Assembly: GCA_022565665.1 (NCBI GenBank)
Contig: JAIUMI010000011.1
Location: 1-64,000, forward strand
DNA from: Glycocaulis sp.
Lineage (GTDB): Bacteria; Pseudomonadota; Alphaproteobacteria; Caulobacterales; Maricaulaceae
Length of the DNA: 64,000 bases
Direction of reading: 5' to 3'
In this document: in pieces, positions 7,035 to 20,700 of the stretch
Numbering within the stretch: the stretch's first letter is position 1
How the letters are laid out: the number at the start of each line of letters is the position of its first letter
Notes under the pieces: model-generated
Seen by the model: the letters and a program-made list of their open reading frames with translations, nothing else
The model's database searches: none
What the model was told of the DNA's origin: nothing
Program-made: the position numbers and the translations under genes

Positions 7035-8701
7035 GCGCGCTCTGGCTCCTCCCCCTCGCTCTCGCCCTGCCCCTGTTGCTGGCGGCGGGCAGCGCGCTGC
7101 CACTCATCAGGGACCGCAGCCTGACGCTCGCCATCTTCGCGCCGCTTCCCGGGCTTGCCGCAGCCCTCTTCGCGCCGCGCGGCGAGGTTCTTGTACTGCC
7201 TGAACTCGTGCTCGGCGTAACGCTCTCTTTAAGCGAGACAGGCGCGCTCTTCCTCGGCGGGGCAAGCCTTCTCTGGCTGGTCGCCGGGCTCTATTCGCGC
7301 TTCTACATGGCCGGGAGGGACAGGGGCGGAAACTTCGCCCTGTTCTGGAATCTCTGCCTTGCGGGCAATCTGGGCGTCTTCATCGCCGCAGACGCTATCA
7401 GCTTCTATGTCGCCTTCGCACTCGTCTCGCTGATGGCCTTCCCCCTGGTCATCCATGACCGCAGCATCAAGGCCCTTGAAGCCGGGATCGCCTATATCGT
7501 GCTCGCCGTCATCGGGGAGGCCGCCCTGCTGGCCGGGCTGATCCTTGCTTCGGGGGCTGCAGGCGGGGTGGCCGAAATAGAGGCGCTGGTGGGCGCTATC
7601 TGGCTGTCCCCTGACCGCCCCCTCATCCTTGCCCTCCTGATCACCGGGTTTGGCATCAAGGCCGGTCTTGTGCCGCTCCATGTCTGGCTGCCCGTGGCCC
7701 ACCCGGCAGCGCCCGTGCCAGCCTCGGCTGTGCTCTCCGGCGCGATCGTGAAGGCGGGTATTTTCGGCCTGCTGGCCTTCCTGCCGCTGGGCGACAGTCT
7801 CGCAGCAACCGGCGTTATCCTTGCCCTGCTGGGCTTTGCCGGCGCGTTCGGTGCAGCACTCTACGGGCTGACGCAAGACGATCCCAAGGCGATCCTCGCC
7901 TATTCGACCGTCAGCCAGATGGGACTGATGCTGGCCGCTATCGGCGCAGGTCTGGCGACAGGACTGGAAGCCGCTGGTGTCACGAGCGCCATTGCGATCT
8001 ACGCCCTCCATCACGGCCTTGCCAAGGGGGCGCTCTTCCTCGGTGTGGGCGCCATTAGCGCCAGTTCGGGCAAGGCCGCACACCGCCAGCGCGCCGTGCT
8101 CGCGGTCATCGCCCTGTCGGTGGCCGGATTACCGCTGACCGGCGGAGCGCTTGCAAAGCTCGCCCTGAAAGCGCCTCTGGGACCTGTGAGCGAGCTTCTT
8201 GTCACCGCCTCGGCCTTCACCACCGCCCTGCTGCTGACCCGCTTCCTGGCGAGCGTAACGCCCAGCAGCACGGGCAAGGCCCGCGCGCCATTCGTGCGCT
8301 CCATTCCGGTCATGGTGCTGGGCGCAGGCGCGCTGATCCTGCCCTGGGCGGTGTGGGAGATGAGCGGCCTGCCGGTCAGCTATGTCTGGCAGTGGAACAA
8401 TCTCCTGAATGGTGCACTGCCGCTGGCGTTTGCCATTCTGGCCATATGGGCCGCACAGCGCACACGCCTTGCCCTGCCCGCCGCGCCGCAAGGTGATCTG
8501 CTGGCGCTGGCCGCACCGGCCCTGACAGGGCTTGCAAGCGCCCTGCAGGGGCTTGGACGCCGCCTGCCTTCGGCACCGCACCTGCCCGCCCGGAAAGCCC
8601 TCTCCGGCGCCTTGCTCGACAGGGCAGAGGCAGCAATGTCACGCGCCCTGCCTGCCATCCTGCTGGCGCTGGTGCTCGCTCTGGCCCTGCTGGTTCTCTA
8701 G
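7031..8701 (+). CDS. antiporter-like subunit 3 (NuoL/MrpA-core family), lacks TM5 glutamate
   Basis: A 556-residue polytopic protein and last gene of the operon. The motifs KAGLVPLHVWLPVAHPAAP (lysine 210) and KAILAYSTVSQMGLM place it in the NuoL/M/N-MrpA/D superfamily. The position aligning with the TM5 glutamate of the two preceding subunits is alanine 130 (FYVAFALVSLMAFPL). The coupling charge is therefore missing. It has an extra C-terminal extension ending in a hydrophobic helix, 'AILLALVLALALLVL'. It lacks the NuoJ/MbhE tail of a full MrpA; part of that tail is the DUF4040 domain earlier in the operon. Its stop codon shares the palindrome CTAG with the stop of the convergent autotransporter gene. 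Confidence 0.82.
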   Translation: MSALWLLPLALALPLLLAAGSALPLIRDRSLTLAIFAPLPGLAAALFAPRGEVLVLPELVLGVTLSLSETGALFLGGASLLWLVAGLYSRFYMAGRDRGGNFALFWNLCLAGNLGVFIAADAISFYVAFALVSLMAFPLVIHDRSIKALEAGIAYIVLAVIGEAALLAGLILASGAAGGVAEIEALVGAIWLSPDRPLILALLITGFGIKAGLVPLHVWLPVAHPAAPVPASAVLSGAIVKAGIFGLLAFLPLGDSLAATGVILALLGFAGAFGAALYGLTQDDPKAILAYSTVSQMGLMLAAIGAGLATGLEAAGVTSAIAIYALHHGLAKGALFLGVGAISASSGKAAHRQRAVLAVIALSVAGLPLTGGALAKLALKAPLGPVSELLVTASAFTTALLLTRFLASVTPSSTGKARAPFVRSIPVMVLGAGALILPWAVWEMSGLPVSYVWQWNNLLNGALPLAFAILAIWAAQRTRLALPAAPQGDLLALAAPALTGLASALQGLGRRLPSAPHLPARKALSGALLDRAEAAMSRALPAILLALVLALALLVL

Positions 8702-11700
8702 AACCGGGCGCGCAGCTCGAACCCGGCACGGTGGCTCTCGGTGCGGTCGCCATACTCGCCTGAATAGCGCAGCCGCAACGACAACCGGTCATCTCCGCTG
8801 ATGGTGAAGTCGGTACCGAGCCGCCAGAACTGGCGGTCCATCGCCGTGCCGATAATGGCCGGATCGGCAGACGGATTGGCTCCCAGCAGCATGTAGGGCG
8901 AGGCGATGCGGCCCGTGGAGTTGATCACCGACTGCGCGCTGAAGGTCAGCACGCCACTGGTGCGCTCGTCGGGGCGGAAGATCGCGCCAAGCGTCAGGCC
9001 CGGCGTCAACTCCGCGATGGCGCGCGTCTCCGAAAGACCGCGTACGCCCAGCCCGGCAAGGCCCGTTTCCTCGAACGAGGAATTGCGCTGCACGGTCGCT
9101 GCCAAGCCCAGTGACGGTATGGCAAACACATTACCGGCACCGAGATACTGACTGGCCGACAGGTCAAGGCGGGCATAGCCGCTATCCGGGCTGGATTCGC
9201 CAATGCCGACATCGAACACATTGACCACGCGCGAAGAGTTCAGCCACTGCCAGCCACCCGACAGCGCACCGGCCAGAACGAGGCCTTCGGGCGTATGCCG
9301 CTGCAGACCGAGACCGAACTGCACCGCCTGCCCCTCGCTGCGGGCACGGTTATCGTCGATGCGGATTCCGCTGATCGATTCATAGCCAATCCCGGCCGCC
9401 AGCGACCAGCGCTCATTGAGCGGACGCTGCAAGCCGCCGCGGAAGCCGACCGTGTCGGTTTCGGTGTCAAACTGCTCGCCATCGCCGGCCGAGCGCGATC
9501 CGGACATCTCCGCCCGCGTCCATACGCACTGCTCGTCCGGCGCGGTGCCAGGCGTGTCACAGCTGAACAGATCGCTGGCAAAGCTGCGCGCCAGCGCGAT
9601 CTGACCGTGCAACGGCGCGATGTGAGGCTCAGGGTTAAGCTCGTTGAAAACGGCCTGATAGGCATCTTCCTGACCGGCTTGCATATTGCCCAGAAGGGCC
9701 AGCAGACGTCCGACGCCCGACGAACCGCCCGACAGCACGGCGGAGTCCATATGCCCGCCCAGCGAGCGCTGGTTGCGGTTCAGGAAGTCCTGTCCGAAAT
9801 CAGTATCAAGGGTCAGGTGAATGCCCGCCGAATCCGCCACGATGCCGTAAGTGATGGCAAGCGTGCTGTCTATAGACAGTCCGTTGTCGGTGCCCGCCCC
9901 GCCTGTTGCGAACAGGGTGACCCGGTCATTGTTTTCCAGCCAGGTGAGAATGACCTCCCCGCTGCCATTGACCAGCGCATCGCCGGTCACGTTGACCCGG
10001 TCTGACGCATAGGGGCCGAAAGCCACGTCAAAGCGCATCAGGCCATTTTCCGTTTGCACGAAATCGCCATCCAGCTCGACCGTATTGATCACGCGCGCGC
10101 CGTACAGCACGTTGGTCGCCGGATCGCCCGCATCGTCGAGATTGCCGTGGACCGCACCGGCTGCCAGATCGATCGGCACGCGCGGCGCTGACAAGCCCAT
10201 CAGGAAGGTGCCGTCATTGGTGAATGTGCCGCTTCCGGGCGCACCGGACGCGGCTGCGCCGGCGAGTATCGTGCCGGACAGATCAGCCTGCGAACGCAGA
10301 TTGATCCGGTTAAAGGCCACGAACGTCGCCCCGGCATTGTTGTTGAAAGCATTGTTGCCGGTGCCAAGATCGATATTACCGGCCACCAGACCGTCATTAT
10401 GGATCGTATCGTCACCCGACGTGGTGATGATCGCGCGGCCCGACACTGCCGAGATGGAGCCCGACGTGTTGACCGTGTTCTGGTCGCCGCCATCGATGAT
10501 GAGGCCCGCGCCCTGACCGTCACCGCCGCGCAACGCACCGGTGAAGTCCGCCGTGATATCACCGCCCGCGCCGGTCCCGCCCTGGCTTTGCAGAAGAACC
10601 GCGACCGCGTCATCGCCCGTCGCCAGCACAGCGCCGGACAGGGCGACATGGATCAGCCCGCCAACACCGTTTCCGCCTGCACTGCCGGCAAACACGCCGT
10701 CCACCCAGCCGCCGCCGCCACCCAGCGATTGCAGGATGACGCCATACGCACCGGCACCTGTGGTCACGATATTGCCGTTCTGGACGAAGCTGATATCACC
10801 GCCATCGCCAACATTGTCATCCGACAGGGTGAGCGTCACATCGGGCGCGCCGAACACCGCGCCGCCGCCGCCGCCGATGGATTGCAGCACCACGCCGTGC
10901 GCACCGGTGCCGGCAGTGGAGATGGCGCCGGTATTGCTGATGGTGATGCCCGCGCCGTCGCCCTGCGATCCTCCGAGCCCGCCAAGCAGCAGCTCGCCGG
11001 AGGAGAATCCGGACAGGCGCAGTTCTCCGCCGCCGCCGCCGATCGACTGCGCCAGAAGGCCCGGCGCGCTATTGCCCAGCGTAAAGATGCCGCCATTGAG
11101 ATCAGCCAGTATCGAGCCGGCGTCCTGGTCGCTGCCCCCCTCGCCGCCAATAATGACGCCGGTCACGGCACCGTCGGCGCCAGCGCCGTCCACCAGGAAG
11201 GCCGCCGAGCCACCACCGCCACCGATGGACTGAAGGATCAGGCCGGCCGAGAGATCTCCGATGGTGATCAGTTCGCCATTATGGGTGTGTGCGATATCAC
11301 CGCCGGCCTCGCCGGTGCCGTTGACCCCGCCGAGAATGCCCCGCACCGGACCCAGATTGGTCCCGGCGGGCGCGAGTAGCGCCGCCGTGGCGCGGCCACC
11401 ACCGCCACCAATGGACTGTATGATGCTGCCGGGCGCGTTCAGCCCGGTCGTGATGATGGCGCCGTTATGGATATTGTCGATATCCGCACCGGAATTGCCG
11501 ATGCCATTGCTACCGCCCAGCTCAACCAGGGTATCGACGCTGGACGCGATGCCGGTGTCGGACGGGACCGCGTCACCGGCGAGGGCCTCGCTGGTCAGCC
11601 GCGCGATGAGAAGGGCCGAGCCGCCACCGCCGCCAACCGCCTGTATCGCGCTGCCCGCGCCATGATCGCCGGTCGAGGCGATCTGGCCGGTGGTGTTGAT

Positions 11701-14700
11701 CGTCACCTTGCCGGCATTGGTGTCGGTTGCTTCGTCCGCGCCAAGGCGCGCGGCTATCAGCGGATCACCCGGCTGGCCGCCCGAGGGCAGGTCCGGCAGG
11801 ATCAGATTGAGCGGATCCGGCCGTCCCGGCAGGGAGGTGATGCCAGTGAAATCCATCACCAGCGACCCGCCGCCGCCGTTGATGCTTTCCGCCCGGATGG
11901 CCTGTGAACCCGTGCCGGTGACCGTGATGCTGCCGGTATGATTGACCGTCACATGGCCGCCCGTACCGCCCGAACCATTGGCGAATGTCGCGCCCAGAAG
12001 CGCGTTGAAGCCGTTGCCGACAATCAGTGAGCCGGGCTCGGTCGCTGCCGTGATGGCCACGTTGGCGTTACCACCGCCACCGCCAATGGATTGGGCCTGG
12101 ATCCCGTGCGCATTGGCGCCGGAGGTGAAGATCTGGCCCGAATTGGTGACCGTGACATCACCACCATCGCCGCCGGAGCCACCAAAGCCGCCCAGCGAGA
12201 ACATCGGAGCGACTGATTTGGCGATCAGGATATTGCCCGCCAGCACCATACCGCCATTGCCGCCGCCGCCGCCGATTGACTGCGCGAGGATGCCATGCGC
12301 GCCAGAGCCTTCGGTCTGGATCAGCCCGCTATTGAGCACGTCCACCGTGCCGCCCGTATTACCCGACCCGCCAAAACCGCCGATATTCAGTCCAGCCGTC
12401 AGCGAGTAATCCCCGCCGGAGACCACTCCGGTCATCGTGAGGACCGAGCCGCCATTGCCGCCGCCACCGCCCAGCGATTGCGCGAAAATGCCGTAGGCAT
12501 CGTCACCGCTGGTCAGGATCATGCCGGAATATTCACCGGCGCCCTGCCGGTTGGTAACCGTGACATCGCCGCCCGTGCCACCAGATCCGCCAAAGCCGCC
12601 GACATTGACGACAAAGCGCTGCGTGCGCCCGCCAGGCGACACGCCGAACACGCCATCAAGCACCAGCGCGCCGTTGCCGCCGCCGCCGCCGATGGAGTTC
12701 GCGCTGATACCGGCCGCGCCGCGGCCCCCGGTAACGATCAGGCCTTCATTGTCGACCGTAACGTCGCCGCCGATACCGCCAACGCCGCCTGACCCACCGA
12801 CATTGATGTCGGCAGAATGGCTGTCGCCGGGACCATGCACCCGGGCATTGATGACCATGCCGCCATCACCGCCACCGCCGCCAATGGACTGGGCGCGGAT
12901 GCCGTAGGCCAACTCTCCGGTCGTGAAGATCATCCCCGCGTGGGAAACATCGACGTCGCCGCCATCGTTTCCGGTGCCGCCTGCACCGCCAACATTGACC
13001 CCGACCACCACCGATGGCGAGGATTCCGGGTTGGCGTCCCCGCCAACCTGGACACCCAGATTGGCCGCGTAGCCGCCCGTGCCGCCACCGCCGCCAATCG
13101 ACTGGGCCAGAAGCCCGTTCGCGCCCCGACCGGAGGTGCTGATCAACGCGTCGGAGTGAACCGTTATGTCACCGCCAAGGCCGCCTGTGCCACCTGCACC
13201 ACCGACGCCAACCGTCGCTGATACGGTAGTGCGGAACACGATGTTCATCACCGTGCCGCCGGTGCCGCCGCCCCCGCCAATGGACTGGGCGTGAATGCCG
13301 TGGGCATCGAGGCCACGCGTGGTGACCTGACCGGCGGCGGTAACCGCGACATGACCGGCCGTTGCCCCCGCTCCACCTTCAAGCCCGACCGCCACGGCAA
13401 CCTGGCCGGAGCGTGTCGAGTCGCCCGATCCGCTTGTGGCAGACCCGCCAACGGAGGTGGACCCGCTGACGCCACCCCCACCACCGATGGACTGGGCGAA
13501 GATGGCGGTGGACAGATCCCCGCTGGTGTCGAACAGCCCGTTGGCATCGACGCTTACGTCCCCGCCCTCGCCGCCCGTGCCGCCAAGACGGCCGATACTG
13601 ATGCTCAGCGCATTGCGGGTCAGAATCCCGGTCGCCATGGACATGGCCGTGTTACCGCCACCCCCGCCGATGGACTGGGCCACCAGCGCCATGGCGTTGT
13701 CGCCCACGGTCACGATTGCGCCATCATGGCTGACCGTCACATCTCCGCCGCGGCCAGCCGCACCGGTCGCGCCGCCTACGGCAAGGTTCAGCGCATTGGC
13801 ATTGCGCAGCAGACCAAAGCCGACATTGAAGTTCGCGTTACCGCCGCCGCCGCCAATCGACTGCGCGATGAGGCCTGCGCTCTGTTCGCCATCGGTGATG
13901 ATGGTGCCGGCATGACGCACGCTCACATCGCCGCCTGAACCGGCCCCGGCACCGCTGCCGCCCACTGCGATCAGGGCTGCAACCGGATTATCCTCCGAGG
14001 TGCCGCGCACCACACCGGCCGCTGCGATATTGATACCGGCATCACCACCGCCGCCGCCAACGGACTGGACGAGGATGGCGGTGGAGTGGTCGCCAAATGT
14101 ACGCACAAGGCCCGGCGCAGCGATTTCATTGACGCTGCCTGCATCAACAAAGCCGCGTATCAGCGATACGTCGCCGCCATGACCACCGGAGCCGCCAGAG
14201 CCACCAACACCGACCACGATCGGATTGCCCGACGGGGTGCCGGCACCGGCGAAGTTGAACCCGCCCGCACCACCGCCGCCGCCGATGGACTGAACCAGCA
14301 CGCCGCGGGCAAAGCCGGAATACTCCACGCCTTCGAGCGGATCACCGTCAGGGCCCGGGCTGCTGACAAACGCGCCATTGATGATGATGTCGCCCGTACT
14401 GGTGAAGCTTACATCACCGGCATCTGCGCCATCGCCGCCCGTGCCCCCGACGCCGACCGAGAAGGCGTAGCCACGCGCCGGATTGGAATCGGCTTCATTA
14501 CTGCCGACCAGCACATTGGCCGCGACATTCCATCCACCGCTGCCGCCACCGCCGGCCACGGACTGGACCAGGGCGCCATTGGCCAGCTGGCCGGTGACGA
14601 AGATGAGGCCGCTATGGACGGCCGTGACATCGCCAGAGGCATTGCCTGCCCCGCCAAAACCGCCAAGCCCGGCGACAAGCGAGGAATCGGTGCTGTTGGG

Positions 14701-17700
14701 ATCAAAGCTGACACCGCCCGCCACGTTGAAGCCGCCAAACCCGCCGCCACCGCCGACAGACTGGACGAGCAGGCCGCGCGCGCTGACGCCGCTGGCGAAC
14801 AGGTCGGCGTCCACATTGGCAGTCACATTGCCGCCAAGACCGCCATCGCCGCCAAAGCCACCCACACCGGCCACGATCTGGCCGTTGGACGAAATGCCGC
14901 CGCTTATATTGAATGCGCCCGCACCGCCGCCACCGCCGATGGACTGGGCGCCCACCGCAAACCGGTCATCACCGGTGGACTGGATCAGTGCGCGTTCCGT
15001 GCCCGGACCGGCAATCGTCAGATTGACCGTACCCGCATCGCCGCCATCGCCGCCAAAGCCGCCAACACCGAACGCAAATGCGCGTGCAGCCATGTCATTG
15101 GCACCGGGACGTGTGACCGAGACCTGGCCGGTCACGTTGAACGCGCCATTGCCGCCGCCGCCGCCGAGCGACTGGGCGAGCACGCCATGCGAGCCGTTCT
15201 CCCGGCTCAGCCGTTCAAGCGTTTCAGACTGGGTTTCGCCATTGGCGTCTACGGTCTCCACCGTTTCGGTGACGACCTTGCCGGGCTCGGCGCCCGTGGC
15301 GATCACCGAGCCGGTGACCGAGGCAACGACATCGCCTGCATTGCCGCCGCCGCCGCCAAAACCGCCAAGGCCGAAGCCGAAGCTGCCGGCATTGTCGTTC
15401 GTGGTCGCCGACACCCCGCCTGCGACGTTGAAACCGCCATTACCACCACCGCCGCCAATGGACTGCGCAATGATGCCGCTGGAGTTGAGGCCGTGGGTGC
15501 GCGTCAGGCCGGCGCGTACGAGTGTCACGTCATCGCCGTGACCGCCTGCACCGCCAAAGCCGCCAATACCAATCGCGCCGGTTCCGGCCGTACCGGTGCC
15601 GAATGCGAGCGCGCCTGTAACGTTGAATCCGCCATTGCCGCCGCTACCGCCGACAGACTGGGCCAGAACACCATGGGCATTATTGCCGGAAGTCTGATAG
15701 TCGCCAGTGATTGTACCGGTAACGGTGCCGGCATCGCCACCACCGCCGCCAAAGCCGCCAATGCCGATCCCGGCCACAATGGACGGATTGTCACTGACGG
15801 ACACCGAGATGCCGCCGGTGACGTTGAAGCCGCCATTGCCGCCACCACCGCCCAGCGATTGCAGGGATACGCCGTAGGCCCCGTCCCCTTCGGTAACCAC
15901 ATTGCCCGCCAGCGTGCCGGTAACCGCGGCAGCGTCACCGCCGCCACCGCCAAACCCGCCTATACCGACACCGAAGACGCCCGACGCGTCTTTCGCCGCA
16001 CTGATACCGCCTGTGACGTTGAACGCACCGTTACCGCCGCCACCGCCCAGCGATTGCAGCAACGCGCCATAGGATTGGGAGCCCTGCGTGTAGATATCGC
16101 CGGTGATCGCGGCGTTGACGGTGGACGCATCCCCGCCTGCCCCGCCAAATCCGCCGACACCAATACCCAGATTGCCGGTAAAACCGCCCGATGCGGCAAA
16201 GGACACGCCGCCAGTGACATTGAACCCGCCATTACCGCCGCCGCCGCCCAGCGACTGATAGGTAACGCCGGAGGAATTCGCGCCAGCGGTGAACACATCA
16301 CCGCTTACCGAACCCGATACCGCGCCGCCATGGCCACCATCACCGCCAAAACCACCAATACCAACCATGATATTGCCGGATGCCGTCTTGGCCCCGGCGA
16401 TGCCGCCGGACACGTTGAAACCGCCATTGCCGCCGCCGCCGCCGAGCGACTGTACGAAGACCGCAGAGGCATCATCACCCCAGGTCGCCACCCCGCCCGT
16501 GATATTGGCGATGACCGTACCGCCATCGCCGCCGCCACCACCGCCGCCACCAATACCGACACCGATATTGCCGGCCACCGATTTGGCCGCCGAGATACCG
16601 CCGGTCACGGTGAAGCCACCATTACCGCCGCCGCCGCCCACCGCTTGCGCCACCGCGCCGCTGGCCCCGTCGCCGCGCGTGACAACCGCCAGCGTATTGG
16701 CCGGATCGGCCGCACCTGAATTCACGGTCAGCGTGACATTACCGCTATTGCCGCCATCACCGCCCGAACCGCCAACGGCGATCCCCACCGTGCCGGCGCC
16801 GCCTTTGGCGATAGCAATGCCGCCTGTAATGGCAAAACCGCCAGAACCGCCGCCACCGCCAACCGACTGGGCGACGATGCCTGAGCTTTGTTCGCCGCTC
16901 GTATCAGTCTGGCCGGTTACCGATAGCATTACGGCGCCGGAATGGCCGCCGCCGCCACCTGAGCCGCCAACGCCGACATTGATGGCCGCTGCGCCGCCAC
17001 CCGATCCAGCGATCCCGCCAGACACGGCGAAACCGCCCGAACCGCCACCGCCGCCAATCGATTGTGCCGTGATGGCAACGGACTGGTCCCCTTGCGTGAC
17101 CACATCGCCCGTAACGGTGCCTGTGACATTGCCCGCATTGCCGCCGCCGCCGCCCGAGCCGCCGACACCGACCGAGATGGCACCGCCCGCAGTGCCGCCA
17201 ATCCCGATACCCCCGGCCACGTTGAAGCCGCCAGAGCCACCGCCGCCGCCAACGGACTGGGCAACGAAGCCGCCGGACTGGTCGCCACTGGTGAAGATAT
17301 CAAGCGCGGAGAGGGTGACATTGCCCGCATGGCCGCCACCGCCGCCCGCACCGCCCACGCCGATATTCAGCGATCCGCCATAGCTACCAGCGGCGCCAAT
17401 ACCCGCCGATACGTTGAACCCGCCATTACCGCCGCCGCCGCCCAGCGATTGCGCGATCACGGCAGCAGAACGGTCACCCTGCGTCGTGACGACACCGCTG
17501 ACGCTGGCCGTCACATTGCCGCCCGCGCCCCCATCGCCGCCCGCGCCGCCAATCCCGATAGCGCCGGCACCGCCAAACGTACCGCCGCCGCCAATGGCCC
17601 CGGACACATTGAAACCGCCATTGCCACCGCCGCCGCCGACGGACTGGGCAAGGAAGCCGCCGGAATCATGGCCGAGCGTGTGAATCTCTCCCGCGCTGGC

Positions 17701-20700
17701 ATTGACCGTGCCGCCGGCACCGCCGCCGCCGCCCGAACCGCCGACACCGACCGAGATCGCACCACCAAAGCTTCCGCCGCCACCAATGGAACCAGCGACC
17801 GAGAAGCCACCATTACCACCACCGCCGCCAATCGACTGGATGATGACACCCGTAGATCGCTCACCTTCGGTGTAAACCGGGCCGGCAATCGAGCCCGTGA
17901 CCGTACCGCCAGCAGCGCCGCCACCGCCTGAACCGCCAACGCCAACACCAACACCGACACCGCCGGACCCCGAGATCGATGCTGCGCCGGAGATGGCAAA
18001 GCCGCCATTGCCACCGCCACCGCCGACGGACTGGATCAGGGCACCGCCCGCGTCATCGCCAATGGTGTATATCTCGCCGTCAAATGTGGCATTGACCGTG
18101 CCGCCGGCGCCGCCATCACCGCCCGAGCCGCCAACTCCTGCCGCTACCGCGCCGGAACCGGCACCAGCGCCTGAGCCCGCCACAGATATGGCAAAGCCGC
18201 CAGAGCCGCCGCCGCCGCCAATGGACTGGGCCACCAGGCCGGTCGAGAAATCGCCCTCCGTGATGATCTGGCCGCCGGAGTTCAGGATGACCGTGCCGCC
18301 GGCACCGCCCGTACCACCCGAGCCGCCAAGCGCAAGCGAGAACGCGCCCGCCGCCGTTTCCCCGCCAGAGAAGGCAAACGCCCCGGCGAAACCGCCAGAG
18401 CCGCCGCCACCGCCAACCGACTGGGCCATGATGCCTTCGGCGGACTGACCGAAAGTGGTGATGTCGACATGACCATTGACCGTGACGGTGCCGCCAGCCC
18501 CTCCGGACCCGCCCGAACCGCCAATCGCAAACCCGGCCGCTACCGCGTAACCACCAGATACCTGGACCGCAAAGCCGCCATTGCCGCCACCGCCGCCGAC
18601 CGACTGGACATAAAGCCCGCGCGACCGGTCGCCATGCGTGGTAATCGACGGATTGACGCCGCCTGAAGCGGTGAGATTGGCAACAACATTTCCCCCCGCG
18701 CCGCCTGCGCCACCGGCCCCGCCAAGGGCAACCCCGGCAAATGCGCGGATCGAGCCTGATGCGCCGCCATTACCGCCGCCACCGCCGACGGATTGCGCGA
18801 AAATGCCGTGAGAATCGTCGCCAAAGGTCTGCAGGTCACCGGTATGGTTGACCGTGACGAGGCCAGACCCGCCGCCGCCGCCCCCACCGCCGCCAATGGT
18901 AAGGAAGGCCCCGCCCGTCGTGCCGCCATCACCGCCGCCGCCGCCAATGGACTGGGCCTGGATGGCCGACGCGTTGTCGCCCAGCGTTTCCACGATGCCA
19001 TTGTTGGTGACCGTGACATTGCCACCCGTGCTGGCCGTACCACCACTGCCGCCTAGCGAGACAAGTCCGCCGCTATGGCCGCCACTGCCACCGCCACCGC
19101 CGACGGACTGGGCAAAAATCCCGCGCGCGAGATTGCCTTCGGTCAGGATCGAGCCGCCATGGGTAACCGTTACGGCAGCGCCATTGCCACCACCGGCACC
19201 CGAACCGCCCAGCGATACGACACCACCCCCGGAAGAGCCTGACCCACCACCGCCGCCAATCGATTGCGCGAAAATGCCGTGTGCGCCCTGCCCGGACGTG
19301 TGCATGGCAGCCGTACTTCCGGTTGTCACCGTTACGGAGCCACCCGCACCGCCACCGCCACCTGTGCCGCCGAGTGCGAACAGGCCTCCGGTACCGCGCG
19401 CCGAACCGCCACCGCCACCAATGGACTGGGCGAAGATCGCGCTGGCGTCCTCGCCAAGCGTGCGTAATTCACCGTCCATACTGACGACGATATTGCCACC
19501 TGAGCCGCCGCCACTGCCGCCTCCGCCGAGCGCCACCGCGCCGCCAGCGACCCCGGCCATACCACCGCCGCCGCCAATTGACTGGGCAGCGACTGCGTAC
19601 GCCCCGTCCCCCTGCGTCTGGATGTAGCCGCCAGCGTCAACCGTTGCATTGGCCTGACCGCCATTGCCACCGGAACCGCCCTGCGACCCCATCGCCAGAG
19701 CACCGCCTGTGGTGCCGCCCTGTCCGCCACCGCCGCCGGTTGACTGGGCAAAAAGACCGATAGAGCCCTCACCCAGCGTGATGATACTTCCCGAATCGCG
19801 CAGAACGGCCGTGGCCATGCCGCCATTGCCGCCGCCTTCGCCGTTATCGCCAAAGGCCGCCAGACCGAAAGAGGCCCCCGCGCTGCCACCGTTGCCGCCA
19901 ACAGACTGCGCAAAGACACCGTGGGAATAGGCGCCTGCCGTAACCACATTGCCGTGATTGATGACGGTTACCGTACCGCCCGAACCGCCCTCCGCGCCGC
20001 CACCGCCGGACCCGAAAAGACCGATACTGATGCCGCCACTTCCTGCCCCGCCGCCCAGCGACTGGCCAAAAATACCGTGTGCGCCGTCTCCGAGCGTAGT
20101 GATGTCACCCTCACTGGTGACGTGGACCGTGCCGCCATCATTACCCGCACCGCCAGAGCCGCCGCCGGAAAAAATAAAGCCGCTGCCTCCCTGTCCGCCA
20201 CGGCCACTGCGGCTTTGCGCAAAAATGCCATGGGAGCCTGATCCGGAGGTCGTGATCTGAGGCACATTGCTGACGACAGTAACCGGACCGCCGGCACCGC
20301 CGGTACCGCCCGAACGGCCGCTCGCGCCGGCATAACCGTCCCCGCCGCGTCCGCCATTGCCGCCGATGGAGACGACGGAAATACCCGGTGTGTTGGCCGA
20401 TACGGTCTCAATATCGCCGTGGCCGGCCGGGATCGTGTAATTCTGGGTTGGCCCAGTTGCGCCATTACCGCCCGATGTCGCCGGGACAAATAGAGCACCG
20501 GTGCGCCCATTACTGCCGCCCGACCCCCGGTCAATGCGGGAGAAGAAATTTGTGTCGCCCGCGCCCGGCGTGAGATCCAGATTTGCTGCCGGGTCAGGCG
20601 GATCGCCCAACAGGCCCGAAATATCCTGTACGACGGGCAGTACCCGCCCGTCTTCGAGCACCACCGAAACGACATTGCCGTTGTCGGGATCTGTGTTTAC

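Noticed and set aside
1753-8701. Membrane-bound hydrogenase or complex I operon
   Set aside because: Gene order is Mbh-like, but no hydrogenase, ferredoxin or NuoCD/B/I genes follow.
14086-16719. 877-codon plus-strand frame in the autotransporter region
   Set aside because: It is the antisense of the glycine-codon repeats, which give long Ala/Thr-rich frames without stops. It has no family features.
10545-20385. CRISPR array
   Set aside because: The repeats are coding, in frame and of variable length, with no constant spacer size and no cas genes nearby.
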